Made by a program: the position numbers and the translations under genes. Below, in pieces: positions 25,221 through 35,217 of a DNA stretch of 64,000 bases. The notes beneath the pieces are model-generated. The model had not been told where the DNA came from, made no database searches, and was given only the letters and a program-made list of their open reading frames with translations. Each line of letters starts with the position of its first letter. The stretch's first letter is position 1. The DNA is from Lactobacillus selangorensis (GTDB lineage: Bacteria; Bacillota; Bacilli; Lactobacillales; Lactobacillaceae). The stretch lies in contig NZ_JQAZ01000006.1 of assembly GCF_001437205.1 (NCBI RefSeq), positions 62,001-126,000 of the forward strand, written 5' to 3'.

Positions 25221-26126
25221 ATGAAAGCTGTGAGTGTGCAGGTGACCGATTTGTCGAAACGAATCGGTCGAAAACAAATTTTAAAACAGGTCAATTTTAA
25301 AATGCAGCCCGGTCACATTTTGGGTCTGTTAGGACCGAACGGAGCCGGCAAAACAACGACGATTCGGCTGATGGTTGGACTGATTGCCAAATCGGGCGGC
25401 ACGGTAACGGTATTGGGTCAGAATATAGATCAGCATCTGACGGAGGCGTTGGCACACATAGGGACGATTATCGAAACGCCCCAATTTTATGATTATATGA
25501 CCGGCTACCAAAATCTGCAGCAATACGCCCGTGCCAGCCGGCCGCCAGTTTCAAAAGAACGAATCGATGCGGTGGTGGCAAAGGTAAAACTGACCGCTGC
25601 AATCCAGCGCAAGGTCAAAACGTACTCCTTAGGAATGCGGCAGCGTCTGGGCATTGCCCAAGCTATTTTGGCCCGGCCGGCGGTGCTGCTGCTCGATGAG
25701 CCGATGAATGGACTCGATCCGGCCGGCGACCACGATTTTCGGGTTTTGATGCAGGAGCTGGCGGCGCAACAAGTCAGTATTTTAATCTCAAGCCATATTT
25801 TGAGCGACATCGAAAAATTAGCCGACGATCTGGTCGTTTTGAAACAAGGTGAAGTCGTTTACGCTGGGACCTTGGCTGCTTTGCAGGCCCGTCAGAATGC
25901 TAAATTGATTCTTGAAACTGATAATCCGGCCCAAACGGCGCTCGTGTTACGGCACTTGCAGCTCGACTTTACCCAGACCAAACAGCACTTTGAAATTCCG
26001 ATGACGACTGATATCCGGCCGGAAGTAACGAAAGCCTTAGGGGACGCCGGAATCGGCCTACTGACGCTCGCCAAACAAGAAGTGTCGCTGGAGGATGCTT
26101 ATTTGCAGTTAGTGGGTGAAGCATGA
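25221..26126 (+). CDS. ABC transporter ATP-binding protein (BcrA-like)
   Basis: A single-domain ATPase of the drug/antibiotic-exporter subgroup. Walker A GPNGAGKTTT is near residue 40, signature SLGMRQR near 138, Walker B VLLLDEPMNGLDP near 155, and the H loop ILISSHI. A C-terminal extension of about 90 residues is typical of BcrA-type proteins. ATG 25221 follows GGGAGTG; an upstream in-frame start at 25173 has no ribosome site. The permease gene overlaps by four bases. The substrate cannot be told from sequence. Confidence 0.9.
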   Translation: MKAVSVQVTDLSKRIGRKQILKQVNFKMQPGHILGLLGPNGAGKTTTIRLMVGLIAKSGGTVTVLGQNIDQHLTEALAHIGTIIETPQFYDYMTGYQNLQQYARASRPPVSKERIDAVVAKVKLTAAIQRKVKTYSLGMRQRLGIAQAILARPAVLLLDEPMNGLDPAGDHDFRVLMQELAAQQVSILISSHILSDIEKLADDLVVLKQGEVVYAGTLAALQARQNAKLILETDNPAQTALVLRHLQLDFTQTKQHFEIPMTTDIRPEVTKALGDAGIGLLTLAKQEVSLEDAYLQLVGEA

Positions 26127-26896
26127 AGGCCCTCTATTGCAACGAACTGATCAAACTCTACCAGCGCCGCACCCAGTGGGGGATGCTGATGGTTGATTTT
26201 CTCGCCGTCGGGCTGATGACGGCGCTGAACCATGCAGCGTTTCCAGCCTTGACGCTGAGCAATAACTGGCTGAACGATGTTATTTTGGGGACAACGCTGG
26301 CCGTTATTTTCATCATCATTACAGCGGCGACTCTGCTGACGAGTGAGTTCGATCGGGGCACGATTCGCTTTCTGCTGGTGCGGCCGCATGGACACACCCA
26401 AATCCTCTTTGCCAAACTGCTCGTCCTGCTGACCAGCGTCTGGGCACATTTTACCGTCCTGTGGGCCAGCAGCTACCTCTTTAACTGGCTGCTGATCGGC
26501 TTTTTTCCGATTGCCAGTTGGGATCGGACTTATCAGTTTGGTCAATACATGATCAGCACCGCCTTCGTGGCCTTGTTTTTTGCGACGCTGACCTTGCTAT
26601 TTGCTGCTGGGATGCGTTCTCGCAGTTTGGCGATTGTTATCAGTTTAAGCGGTTATTTTGTCAGTTCGCTGATTGGGAGTCTGCTAAGTGCAATGATTCG
26701 TCAGTATGAGTGGCTGAAGTGGAATCCCTTGAACATGACGAACTTGACCAACCTGCTGGGGACGAAGAATCACGTTTCAGCCATTACCGCTGCACTTGGG
26801 TTGAATTATAACCAGATGTTCTTGGGATTGGTCGTGTATATCGTGTTATTTTATGCCGGTGCCAATTGGATTTTCGGGCACCGTGATATTCCTTAG
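26123..26896 (+). CDS. ABC transporter permease (ABC-2 type)
   Basis: A 257-residue membrane protein with about six hydrophobic segments and the ELIKLYQRRTQWGM start usual for ABC-2-type exporters of the BcrB kind. TSEFDRGTIRFLLVRPHGH near residues 73-91 is the conserved cytoplasmic coupling region. The start codon overlaps the stop of the ATPase gene (ATGA), so the pair is translationally coupled and likely forms one exporter. No terminator is obvious afterwards; a new promoter (TATCAT near 26928) may start the next operon. Confidence 0.87.
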   Translation: MKALYCNELIKLYQRRTQWGMLMVDFLAVGLMTALNHAAFPALTLSNNWLNDVILGTTLAVIFIIITAATLLTSEFDRGTIRFLLVRPHGHTQILFAKLLVLLTSVWAHFTVLWASSYLFNWLLIGFFPIASWDRTYQFGQYMISTAFVALFFATLTLLFAAGMRSRSLAIVISLSGYFVSSLIGSLLSAMIRQYEWLKWNPLNMTNLTNLLGTKNHVSAITAALGLNYNQMFLGLVVYIVLFYAGANWIFGHRDIP

Positions 26897-26977
26897 AACT
26901 GCCTAAATGAAGGGCAACGTGCTATCATAGAAGTGGAGAAATGCGGAACTGAATTCAGTTAAAAAGAAGGGTAATCG

Positions 26978-28510
26978 ATGGCCAAAAAAGTGGATTATGG
27001 TGTGATCGTAATTGGGGCGCAGAGTGTCTATTGCAGCATCATCAATTTGAAGACGTTACAAGAATTGGAACGAGTTGAATATGAGGTCAGCATCGGCGAT
27101 GACGTGTTTGCCCGCCATGAGATCCAGATCGAAACGGTCGATACGGTAATTGAAGCGTTGACGGCATGCCAGCGTTTGCTGAAGGATTATGGGCTCAAGC
27201 CGGACCGGGTCGTTGCCACCAATGCATTCCATGAGGCGGCGAATGCCGAATACGTCCGCAACCAGATTTATGTTCGGACGGGACTGGAGATTGAATGGAT
27301 CAATCCCAGCCAGGAAGCGTTGTATCGCAACCAGGCGGCCGCTGTTTATTTGCCAAAATTCAACGAGATTGTTAAGGATGGAACATTATTGTTGGATGTC
27401 AGCTCAGGGAACGTTGAGTTAACGGCGTATACTGGCGGACAATTCATCTTTTCCCGCAACCTTAAAATCGGTCCGCTGCGCATCGAAGAAGTGATGCAGG
27501 ATGTCAAACGCTTAGCGCCAAATTATATCGAAATTTTACGGGATTATATCGATAGTCAAATCAATGAATTTAAACGGATGCTGCCGGACAGCCTGAAATT
27601 CGACAATATTATTTTGATGGGTTCGAGTATTTCGATTTTTGAAAATGCGATTCCAAATAAAAAGATGGCGACTAAAGTTACTGGCACACGAGTCAAGGGA
27701 TTGTACGAAGAAATTCTGCATGCCAGCGATCAATATCTGATTGAACATTACCACGTCAGTGCCGATAAAGTGCCGCAGGTCTTGCCCACCGTTGTGATGC
27801 TGAATGAATTGCTGGAACTGCTCAAAGTCAAGACGGTTTATTTGTCCCAGCTGAAGCTGATCGATGGGGTCGCTGTCAATGCCGCCGTTCAAAATGGCAA
27901 GAAGATTGGCAGCTGGGATTCCGATGCGGAAACGATTCGTTCGGCGGTCAATCTGTCGAATCGCTACCATGTCGACCCCAAGCACCGTGACAGTACTGTT
28001 AAATTTGCGCTGACGCTGTTTGACCGGCTTAAGAAGATTCATGGGCTCGGCAAGAAGGAACGGCTGCTGCTGCACATTGCGGCCTTAGTCAACGATGTCG
28101 GTTCGTATGTCGACAATCACAACCATTATTTCCATTCCGACTACATCATCCGGGCTTCGAAGATTGTCGGACTGTCATCGACTGCCCAGCTGATGGTGGC
28201 GGCCATTGCCCGTTACCACAGTACAGATACGCCGTCGGCTGAACTGGATCGGTTCGATCAATTGCCGATTGACAAACGGATGACGATTGCTAAATTAACC
28301 GCAATTTTACGGCTGGCCGATGCGCTCGATGCGAGCCGCCAGCAGAAAATCACCAAGATTTCCGTCTCTGTGCGGGACCCGCAGGTTATTGTGACGGCAA
28401 CTGCGAAGGAAAATTTCGAGTTGGAGAAATGGACCTTCCAGCGAAAAGGCAAGTTCTTTGAGGAAGTTTATGGGTTACAACCAATTTTGAAAGGGAAGGG
28501 TCGCTTATGA
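26978..28510 (+). CDS. ppx: Exopolyphosphatase, long form (Ppx/GppA with HD-like domain)
   Basis: A 510-residue Ppx/GppA phosphatase that would release phosphate from polyphosphate ends (or act on pppGpp). The N-terminal half has the actin-like fold, with LLLDVSSGNVELTAY near residue 136 as phosphate loop. The normally conserved DIGGGS is DVSSGN here, a notable change. The C-terminal part (about 310-500) is HD-like with LHIAALVNDVGSYVDNHNH. The stop overlaps the ppk start by four bases, so enzymes for degradation and synthesis are co-translated. The altered loop may reduce activity. Confidence 0.87.
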   Translation: MAKKVDYGVIVIGAQSVYCSIINLKTLQELERVEYEVSIGDDVFARHEIQIETVDTVIEALTACQRLLKDYGLKPDRVVATNAFHEAANAEYVRNQIYVRTGLEIEWINPSQEALYRNQAAAVYLPKFNEIVKDGTLLLDVSSGNVELTAYTGGQFIFSRNLKIGPLRIEEVMQDVKRLAPNYIEILRDYIDSQINEFKRMLPDSLKFDNIILMGSSISIFENAIPNKKMATKVTGTRVKGLYEEILHASDQYLIEHYHVSADKVPQVLPTVVMLNELLELLKVKTVYLSQLKLIDGVAVNAAVQNGKKIGSWDSDAETIRSAVNLSNRYHVDPKHRDSTVKFALTLFDRLKKIHGLGKKERLLLHIAALVNDVGSYVDNHNHYFHSDYIIRASKIVGLSSTAQLMVAAIARYHSTDTPSAELDRFDQLPIDKRMTIAKLTAILRLADALDASRQQKITKISVSVRDPQVIVTATAKENFELEKWTFQRKGKFFEEVYGLQPILKGKGRL

Positions 28511-30690
28511 CAGAACCGAATTATTCAGATCCGAAATATTTCTGGAACCGTGAGTTAAGCTGGGTCGATTTTAATGACCGTGTTTTGGAGGAAGCGCGTG
28601 ATCGGGACAACCCGCTGCTCGAACGGGTCAAATTCTTAGGAATTACCCAGAGCAACCTCGATGAATTCTTCAACGTTCGAGTCGCTTCGCTGAAAAAGAT
28701 GGAATCAGTCGGCTACGAAAAGCCGGATGCATCCGGCATGACGCCGAAACAGCAATTGGAAGGGCTCAGCGAAAAGATTCATCTGCAGACGGATAAACAA
28801 TATACGACGCTGAATCGGTCGCTGCTGCCGAAATTGGCCGACTATGGCATCCGTATCTTGAAGCCGGATGAATTATCAACGCCGCAGCTGGCTTATATTG
28901 ACGACTTCTTCCACAATGAATTGGCGCCGGTGCTGACTCCGATGGCGTTCGATGTCTCCCGCCCGTTTCCATTTTTTGCTAATGATTCGCTCAACATCGC
29001 TATCCAGCTGATTCGGCCGGATGAAACGAAGAAGAAGAATAAGGAGAAATCCTTCGCTGCTGTGCCAGTACCCGGCATGTTCCCCCGTGTCATCAAATTG
29101 CCAAGCGCCAACAACGAATTCATTCTGCTTGAAGATATCATCAAGTACTTTGTGAATGAACTGTTTATCGGTTCAGAAATCAAGGAAACAGCCACTTTCC
29201 GAGTGATGCGGGATATGGACATGGACGTTGCCGAAGAAGATGCGTCCGATTTGATGAAGGAAATCCAACGGCAGCTGAAGAAACGGGAACGGGGCAAGGC
29301 CCTGAAACTCGACTACGAAAGCAGTATGAGCAAATACTTGCGTAAGACGCTGATCAAGCACCTGCACCTGACTGAGGCCGATGTTTATGCCGTTAAAGGT
29401 CCTTTAGACCTGACTTTCTTGAGCAAACTGGTGAAGCAGGTCACGGGGCACAAGGACCTGCTTTATCCGCCGTTCACTCCCTACGAACCTGAACTTTTCA
29501 AAGACAACAACCTCTTTGACCTGATTTCACAACGGGACTTATTCTTGAACCTGCCGTATGACTCGTTCGATCCCGTCGTCGATTTTGTCCGTGAAGGGGC
29601 CGAAGATCCGCAAGTGCTCGCCATTAAGATGACGCTGTACCGTGTATCGTCGCAATCCCCAATTATTACTTATCTGAAGAAGGCAGCTGACAACGGCAAG
29701 CAGGTAACGGTACTAGTCGAACTCAAGGCTCGTTTCGATGAAAAGAATAATGTGCATTGGGCCCAAGAACTCGAAAAAGCCGGCTGCCACGTCATTTATG
29801 GCTTAGTTGGTTTGAAGACGCACTGTAAATTGACGCTGATTGTCCGGCGGGAAGAAGACGGCATCAAGCGTTACATGCACATGTCGACTGGGAATTACAA
29901 CGATAAAACGGCTAAAGGCTACACGGATATGGGTCTCTTTACCGCCAATGTCGAAATGGGGATTGATGCCTCCAACATTTTCAATATGCTGTCTGGTTTC
30001 TCCGAACCGCCGTACTTCCATAAACTGGTCATTGCACCGATTGCCTTGCGACAGTTTATTTATGACAAGATTGATGCCGAAATTCAGAATGTCAAGGACG
30101 GCAAACGTGGGTTTATCCAAATGAAGATGAACTCGTTGTCGGATGCAGGCATGATTTCGAAACTCTATGAGGCTAGTCACGCTGGCGTCGAAATTCACCT
30201 GCTCGTGCGGGGTATCTGCAATTTGAAGGTCGGCATTCCCGGCATCAGCGACACCATTACGGTCCACTCGATCGTCGGCCGCTTCTTGGAACACAGCCGT
30301 ATTTACTACTTCTGGGCCGATGGGGAAGAGGAAACCTACTTGTCCAGTGCCGATTTGATGACGCGCAATATCAGCCGCCGGGTTGAATTATTATTCCCGA
30401 TCTTGCAACCAGATATTCAACATCAAGTAATGCGGTTGTATACTTTACTATGGTCGGATAATGTCAAAACACGAGTCCTTCAGCCGGATGGCAGTTGGGA
30501 CCGTGTCGATCGGCGGGGTCTGGTCAAGCTCGATGCACAGGAGTATCAAGCCGACCATGCCAAAGAAATTGCCGATTACCTGATTACACCAACGGATGAA
30601 ACGGCTAAAACCACGTTCGAAAACGAACATCGTTTCATTCCGCTGATGAAACCCGACGATTCTCTAGATGAAAGTGGCGATCAGAAATAA
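28507..30690 (+). CDS. ppk: Polyphosphate kinase 1
   Basis: A 727-residue PPK1 that makes polyphosphate reversibly from ATP. The N-terminal domain starts with WNRELSWVDFNDRVLEEA. The phosphorylated His lies in GLKTHCKLTLIVRR near residue 440, with the second catalytic His in GRFLEHSRIYYF near 600. Two phospholipase-D-like domains are intact. Length is normal. Flanking by two ppx genes agrees with the arrangement reported for Lactobacillus casei-group strains, where polyphosphate aids stress resistance. Confidence 0.95.
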   Translation: MTEPNYSDPKYFWNRELSWVDFNDRVLEEARDRDNPLLERVKFLGITQSNLDEFFNVRVASLKKMESVGYEKPDASGMTPKQQLEGLSEKIHLQTDKQYTTLNRSLLPKLADYGIRILKPDELSTPQLAYIDDFFHNELAPVLTPMAFDVSRPFPFFANDSLNIAIQLIRPDETKKKNKEKSFAAVPVPGMFPRVIKLPSANNEFILLEDIIKYFVNELFIGSEIKETATFRVMRDMDMDVAEEDASDLMKEIQRQLKKRERGKALKLDYESSMSKYLRKTLIKHLHLTEADVYAVKGPLDLTFLSKLVKQVTGHKDLLYPPFTPYEPELFKDNNLFDLISQRDLFLNLPYDSFDPVVDFVREGAEDPQVLAIKMTLYRVSSQSPIITYLKKAADNGKQVTVLVELKARFDEKNNVHWAQELEKAGCHVIYGLVGLKTHCKLTLIVRREEDGIKRYMHMSTGNYNDKTAKGYTDMGLFTANVEMGIDASNIFNMLSGFSEPPYFHKLVIAPIALRQFIYDKIDAEIQNVKDGKRGFIQMKMNSLSDAGMISKLYEASHAGVEIHLLVRGICNLKVGIPGISDTITVHSIVGRFLEHSRIYYFWADGEEETYLSSADLMTRNISRRVELLFPILQPDIQHQVMRLYTLLWSDNVKTRVLQPDGSWDRVDRRGLVKLDAQEYQADHAKEIADYLITPTDETAKTTFENEHRFIPLMKPDDSLDESGDQK

Positions 30691-31634
30691 TGGAAAATTT
30701 TGCGGTCATTAACTTAGGCTCTAATTCAGCCCGACTCACCATCAACCAGATTGATGACGACGGTGCTTACAAGGAAGTCGGACGTTACCGTGAGTTCGTC
30801 CGGCTCTCCGAAGACATGCAGCTCCATGACAATACTTTGCAGCCGGCAGCAATGGATCGGACCATCGAAGCCTTAAAGGGGTTCAAAACCGATTACAGCA
30901 AGCTCAGCAATGTGAAACTCCGTGCCGTCGCAACGGCCGCCGTGCGCAATGCTAAAAATAAAAAGAAATTCCTGAAACGGGTCCGTGATGAAATCGGAAT
31001 CGAACTCGAAGTCATTCCAGGTACCCAGGAAGCTTATTACGATTATTTAGGCGTCACAGAAACTTTGCCGCTGATGAACTGCCTAATCATGGATACCGGC
31101 GGCGCCAGCACCGAACTAATCCTGGTTCAGAATCGTAAGGCCAATAATTTGATCAGCATTCCGATGGGGTCGGTCAATTTGACCGAAAAGTACCTCAATC
31201 CTGACCAGATTTCAGCCCGTGAACTGTTCAACATGACCACTGGCATGACCCAGCTCTACAACGGCATCTGGTGGCTCCGCAAGGCGATGAATCTGCCGAT
31301 TGTAGCGTTAGGCGGCAGTAATCGGACCTTGGCCAAAATCCAGCGGCGCAAGGAACATTTCCAGCACTTTGAGGATATCCATGGCTACCGGATGCGCAAC
31401 GATGAAGTCAACAACGTCTTCGGCGAAGTCGTTTCGCAAAATCTGGACGGCCGTAAAAAGATTCCGGGTCTGTCAAAAGACCGGGCTGATATTATCGTCG
31501 GTGGTCTGATTCCCATTGTTACCATCATCAGCTACCTTGATTCCGACCGGACCGTTTTCTCACAAAACGGACTCGGCGAAGGCATCCTCTTCGAAGAACT
31601 CAAGCAGCTGCGTGAGGAAGGAAAAATTAAATAG
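30690..31634 (+). CDS. ppx: Exopolyphosphatase, short form (Ppx/GppA)
   Basis: A 314-residue Ppx/GppA protein containing only the actin-like domains. INLGSNSARLTI at residues 7-18 and IMDTGGASTELIL near residue 133 are the two phosphate-binding loops, both intact. GSVNLTEKY and ALGGSNRTLAK follow. The HD-like domain of the first ppx is missing. The start overlaps the ppk stop by one base (TAATG). This copy has the better conserved catalytic loops and may be the main exopolyphosphatase. Confidence 0.92.
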   Translation: MENFAVINLGSNSARLTINQIDDDGAYKEVGRYREFVRLSEDMQLHDNTLQPAAMDRTIEALKGFKTDYSKLSNVKLRAVATAAVRNAKNKKKFLKRVRDEIGIELEVIPGTQEAYYDYLGVTETLPLMNCLIMDTGGASTELILVQNRKANNLISIPMGSVNLTEKYLNPDQISARELFNMTTGMTQLYNGIWWLRKAMNLPIVALGGSNRTLAKIQRRKEHFQHFEDIHGYRMRNDEVNNVFGEVVSQNLDGRKKIPGLSKDRADIIVGGLIPIVTIISYLDSDRTVFSQNGLGEGILFEELKQLREEGKIK

Positions 31635-31640
31635 GCTATT

Positions 31641-31670
31641 AAAAAAGTCCGCTATTTTGCGGACTTTTTT
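31641..31670 (+). terminator. Terminator of the polyphosphate operon
   Basis: Arms AAAAAAGTCCGC and GCGGACTTTTTT around a six-base loop. Confidence 0.92.
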
Positions 31671-31784
31671 GTACCTGATTGCCGCCATCTCGGCATTGCT
31701 TGTCAAACGAGCAGCTCATGCTGGCAAGATTTGCTTTCTTTTTTAGCGTTGTTCCGGTATAAAGAGGGCATGGAGGACAGCAAA

Positions 31785-32237
31785 ATGGAATTTAGTGAAC
31801 AAATTAAACGGCTGCGACGGGAACATCATTTGACCCAAGAACAGCTGGCCGCACAATTACACGTGTCACGACAGACGATTTCAAGCTGGGAACGGCAACG
31901 CAATTTGCCTGATCTCGAAATGGTCGTTTTAATCGCACAGCAATTCGGTCTTTCACTGGACCGGCTGATTTTAGGAGATGAGCAGATGACGCATAAATTA
32001 GTTCGGGATGGCGATGCAACGAAGCGTACCTGGCTGAATCTGGCGGCGGCACTGATGGCCCTGTTAGGGGCAGTTTGTTTCTTGGTGAAAGCTGTGATTG
32101 GCGTGCGAGTTGATAGTCAGGGGTTCTTGCATGAACCGTTTTTCCTGCTGCCGCTGGGTTACCTATTGCTCGGCATCAGTTTGGTCTTAGCCTTGGGAAT
32201 ATTAGGGCGCAAACTCAGGCAGCAGCGCTCAAAATAA
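31785..32237 (+). CDS. Xre-type regulator with membrane segments
   Basis: A 150-residue protein: an N-terminal Cro/CI-type helix-turn-helix (about residues 3-58, with LTQEQLAAQLHVSRQTISSW) and two C-terminal hydrophobic segments (about 85-105 and 120-142) that probably anchor it in the membrane. Such membrane-tethered Xre regulators occur widely in Firmicutes; targets are unknown. The start at ATG 31785 is supported by GGAGG 7 bases upstream; earlier in-frame starts are weaker. It is monocistronic, and its target cannot be read from the neighbours. Confidence 0.87.
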   Translation: MEFSEQIKRLRREHHLTQEQLAAQLHVSRQTISSWERQRNLPDLEMVVLIAQQFGLSLDRLILGDEQMTHKLVRDGDATKRTWLNLAAALMALLGAVCFLVKAVIGVRVDSQGFLHEPFFLLPLGYLLLGISLVLALGILGRKLRQQRSK

Positions 32238-32256
32238 ACTAAAACAATAGCAGCAA

Positions 32257-32298
32257 CAAAAAAAGTCGTTCGGCAGCAAACTATCGGACGACTTTTTT
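32257..32298. terminator. Bidirectional terminator (Xre gene / glnQ)
   Basis: Arms AAAAAAGTCGTTCG and CGGACGACTTTTTT lie between convergent genes. Confidence 0.88.
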
Positions 32299-32304
32299 AC
32301 ATAT

Positions 32305-33051
32305 TTAATTACCGATAATTTTGGCGATAAAGTCTTGGGCCCGTTCGGTCTTGGGATGTTCGAAGACTTCGTTCGGGGTGCCATCTTCCTGGATATACCC
32401 ATCGGCCATAAACCAGACTCGGTTGGCGACTTCACGTGCGAAGCCCATTTCATGGGTGACCACGACCATCGTCATGCCTTCTTCGGCCAGTTCCTGCATG
32501 ACCGAGAGGACTTCACCGACCATTTCAGGGTCGAGGGCCGAAGTCGGTTCATCGAACAAGAGGACTTCAGGATTCATGGCCAAAGCTCTCGCAATGGCCA
32601 CTCGCTGTTTCTGACCGCCGGAAAGACTGTCAGGATAAACTTGTGCTTTATCTTTCAGGCCGACCCGTTCCAAAAGGGTAAGTGCGGCATCGGTCGCATC
32701 GCTATCAGAAAGGTGCTTGACCCGTTTCGGCGCTAACTTCAAGTTTTCCAAAACGGTCATGTTCGGAAAGAGGTTGAAATTCTGGAAGACCATGCCGACT
32801 TTTTCACGGTAGTCGCTGAGCTGGGTCTTGTTGAATTTGAGGATGTCCTGGCCTTTGTAACGGACTTCGCCAGCAGTCGGCTGTTCCAACAGGTTGAGGC
32901 AGCGGAGGAAAGTACTTTTCCCAGCCCCAGACGGTCCAATCACACAGACAACTTCGCCGGACTGAATCTGTTCATTGATATCTTTCAAAACGACGGTGTC
33001 GCCGTATTTTTTCTCTAAATGATCGATGGCTAAAATTGGTTTATTTGCCAT
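32305..33051 (-). CDS. glnQ: Polar amino acid ABC transporter ATPase (GlnQ-like)
   Basis: A 248-residue ATPase driving uptake of a polar amino acid, probably glutamine. Walker [10 protein letters not shown] is near residue 38, signature LSGGQKQR near 145, Walker [14 protein letters not shown] near 165 and the H loop VVVTHEM. Length is standard for the family. Its start lies inside the end of the binding-protein/permease gene (11-base overlap), so the two are translationally coupled. Confidence 0.93.
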   Translation of the reverse strand: MANKPILAIDHLEKKYGDTVVLKDINEQIQSGEVVCVIGPSGAGKSTFLRCLNLLEQPTAGEVRYKGQDILKFNKTQLSDYREKVGMVFQNFNLFPNMTVLENLKLAPKRVKHLSDSDATDAALTLLERVGLKDKAQVYPDSLSGGQKQRVAIARALAMNPEVLLFDEPTSALDPEMVGEVLSVMQELAEEGMTMVVVTHEMGFAREVANRVWFMADGYIQEDGTPNEVFEHPKTERAQDFIAKIIGN

Positions 33052-34513
33052 GCTGCATCTTCCTTTCGAAGTGATTGAGGACCCGTGTCAGGACCCAGGT
33101 CATTGCAAAGTAGAGGAGCATGGCGATGAAAATCGGCATAACCCCCCGATACGTATCGGACCGGACTAAGTTGGCTTCGTAAATCAAATCGGTGACCCCG
33201 ATGATTGAAACAATTGAACTGTCCTTCAGCAAGGTGATGAATTCGTTGCCCAACGCCGGCCAGATGTTCCGCATTGCCTGCGGTAAAACGACGAACCGCA
33301 TCACATCGGCGTGCGGCAGCCCCAAACTTTCAGCCGCTTCGGTCTGACCTGGATCGACGGAATTGATCCCGCCCCGAATGATTTCGGCGACATACGCCCC
33401 ACTATTCAGCGAAACAGCGATGATTCCGGCTAAGAGGGCCGGAATATTGATGACGGCGCCAATCCCGAAGTAGACGAACAGGACCTGGACCATCATTGGT
33501 GTGCCCCGCAAGAATTCGATATACGCCGTTGCAATCGCATGGGCGACTTTGTTTTTCGATAATTTCATTAAGGCAAACAAGAGGCCTAAGAGAATCCCGA
33601 AGATGACGGAGACGCCGGAAATAATCAAAGTGTAGCCGACCCCAAGGGCGAAGAACCGCCAGTAATGCATCATGGATGTATCTTGGGTATTGACCTTCAT
33701 GTACTTGCCGGCTTTAGGAATGTAGACTTTGTTGACGAGATCCTGTTTGTTGATTTGGTCGATTGATTTGTTGGCGGCGTTGACGAGGCTCGTACTGCCT
33801 TTGGCAAACGCGATTGCGACCCCAGTCGTCCCTTTGTCGAGTTTAAAATCGGCGTTGATTGCCTTCAAACTTGAATCGTTCTTCTCATAGGCGAGGGCAG
33901 TCGGTTTTTCCATGACAACCCCATTGACCTTGTTCGTCTTCAGGGCCAGCACTAAATCGCTATAGGACGTCATGCCTTTCATTTTGACGCCAGGAATCTG
34001 TTTCTTGGCTAAACTATACTGGGTCGTCCCAGTTTGAGCGCCGATCGATTTGTTGGTGAAGGAGCTCTTATTATGGTAGAACAATTCATTCGACTTTTTA
34101 ATCAGGATGTACTGCCCGCCATGGTAGTACATTTTCGAAAAATCGACGTTTTTGCGCCGGGTCGGGGTCGGGTTGACCCCGCCGATGACCATGTCGCATT
34201 TGCCGGTCTGCAGGGCCACGAGCAGGGAATCAAAACTCATTTTTTTGACGACGAGTTTGACGCCGATATCTTTGGCGATTTTCTTGGCGACCATGATATC
34301 GATTCCTTGAACCTGCGACTTGCCTTTTTTATTGACTAAAAATTCGTAGGGCGGGTAATCAGGGCTCGTCGCCACGACCAAAGTCCCTTTTTCCTTGATC
34401 TTGGCGAGCGAGTCATCCGCAGCCTGGACTGGTGAAGCGGCCGGAATGAAGGCACTGACGATCATGACAATCGTAAGAATGAATAAGGCCCAAATTGATA
34501 ACTTCTTTTTCAT
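33041..34513 (-). CDS. glnP: Amino acid ABC importer, binding protein fused to permease (GlnHP-like)
   Basis: A 490-residue fusion as in Lactococcus GlnP. A signal peptide (residues 1-31, PVQA) precedes one extracellular solute-binding domain (about 38-260, [24 protein letters not shown]). The permease domain follows (about 275-485) with [22 protein letters not shown] as the coupling motif. Only one binding domain is present, whereas lactococcal GlnP has two. Specificity for glutamine/glutamate is inferred from the family. AGGGAGG precedes the ATG. Confidence 0.92.
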   Translation of the reverse strand: MKKKLSIWALFILTIVMIVSAFIPAASPVQAADDSLAKIKEKGTLVVATSPDYPPYEFLVNKKGKSQVQGIDIMVAKKIAKDIGVKLVVKKMSFDSLLVALQTGKCDMVIGGVNPTPTRRKNVDFSKMYYHGGQYILIKKSNELFYHNKSSFTNKSIGAQTGTTQYSLAKKQIPGVKMKGMTSYSDLVLALKTNKVNGVVMEKPTALAYEKNDSSLKAINADFKLDKGTTGVAIAFAKGSTSLVNAANKSIDQINKQDLVNKVYIPKAGKYMKVNTQDTSMMHYWRFFALGVGYTLIISGVSVIFGILLGLLFALMKLSKNKVAHAIATAYIEFLRGTPMMVQVLFVYFGIGAVINIPALLAGIIAVSLNSGAYVAEIIRGGINSVDPGQTEAAESLGLPHADVMRFVVLPQAMRNIWPALGNEFITLLKDSSIVSIIGVTDLIYEANLVRSDTYRGVMPIFIAMLLYFAMTWVLTRVLNHFERKMQHGK

Positions 34514-34690
34514 TTTAAATCCTCCCTGAATAAGTTGATGCCCTTATCCTAACCGATAGTCAAAAAATATGCAATATAAAGAATAAAAAAAGATTATTTT
34601 GCATATTTATCTTTTTATTGCATAATTTATGCATAAAGCAAGAAATGACCAATATGTCACTGAGAAAGTGACAAAAAAAGCATTAATTTA

Positions 34691-34711
34691 GAAAACGTTT
34701 TCAAATATACT
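34691..34711 (+). promoter_or_regulatory. cre-like operator in the promoter of the low-GC PTS cassette
   Basis: GAAAACGTTTTC (34691-34702) lies between a weak -35 region (TTAATT at 34683) and a TATACT -10 box (34706-34711). CcpA bound here would block the promoter directly. The palindrome is identical to that at 778-789. The AT-rich spacer from 34514 holds no gene that I can see. Confidence 0.72.
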
Positions 34712-34741
34712 AATAATGAAATCAGGAAGGGGATTTAAAAA

Positions 34742-35188
34742 ATGACACTATTTGATAAAAATCATCTTATTATGAATTTAGATGCAACAAATCAAGATGA
34801 AGTTATGGGTGATTTAGCACAGCTTGCCTATGATCAAGGTATTACAACGGATAAGGACCAGTTAAAAAAAGATTTACTTGATCGTGAGAAGGAATCAACG
34901 ACCGGTTTTGGAAATGGTGTTTCGATTCCTCACACAAAATCAGATGTAGTTGAAGAAGCGAGCGTTTTCTTTGCAAGAGGTAAAAATGATGTTGAATGGA
35001 ATTCGTTAGATAGCAAGCCTGTAAATACATGGGTTTCTTTAATGATTCCTACTGATCAGTCAGATGTTCATTTGAAATTATTGGCACAATTAAGTCGTCA
35101 GCTAATGCATCAGGACTTCATTGATATTCTTAAAAATGGAGATGAGGAGCAGGTTTATGAGGCAATTAGCAATATTGTGAATGTTTAA
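34742..35188 (+). CDS. PTS fructose-type IIA protein
   Basis: A 148-residue IIA of the fructose-mannitol family (PTS_EIIA_2). It takes phosphate from HPr on the His in GNGVSIPHTK (residue 64) and passes it to IIB. STTGFGNG ahead of it is standard. It is the first gene of a four-gene cassette followed by IIBC. Codon use is strongly AT-biased, unlike the flanking genes. Good ribosome site (GGAAGGGG). Confidence 0.93.
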   Translation: MTLFDKNHLIMNLDATNQDEVMGDLAQLAYDQGITTDKDQLKKDLLDREKESTTGFGNGVSIPHTKSDVVEEASVFFARGKNDVEWNSLDSKPVNTWVSLMIPTDQSDVHLKLLAQLSRQLMHQDFIDILKNGDEEQVYEAISNIVNV

Positions 35189-35217
35189 TGAGCCAGAAAT
35201 AAAAGGAGGTAGAGATC

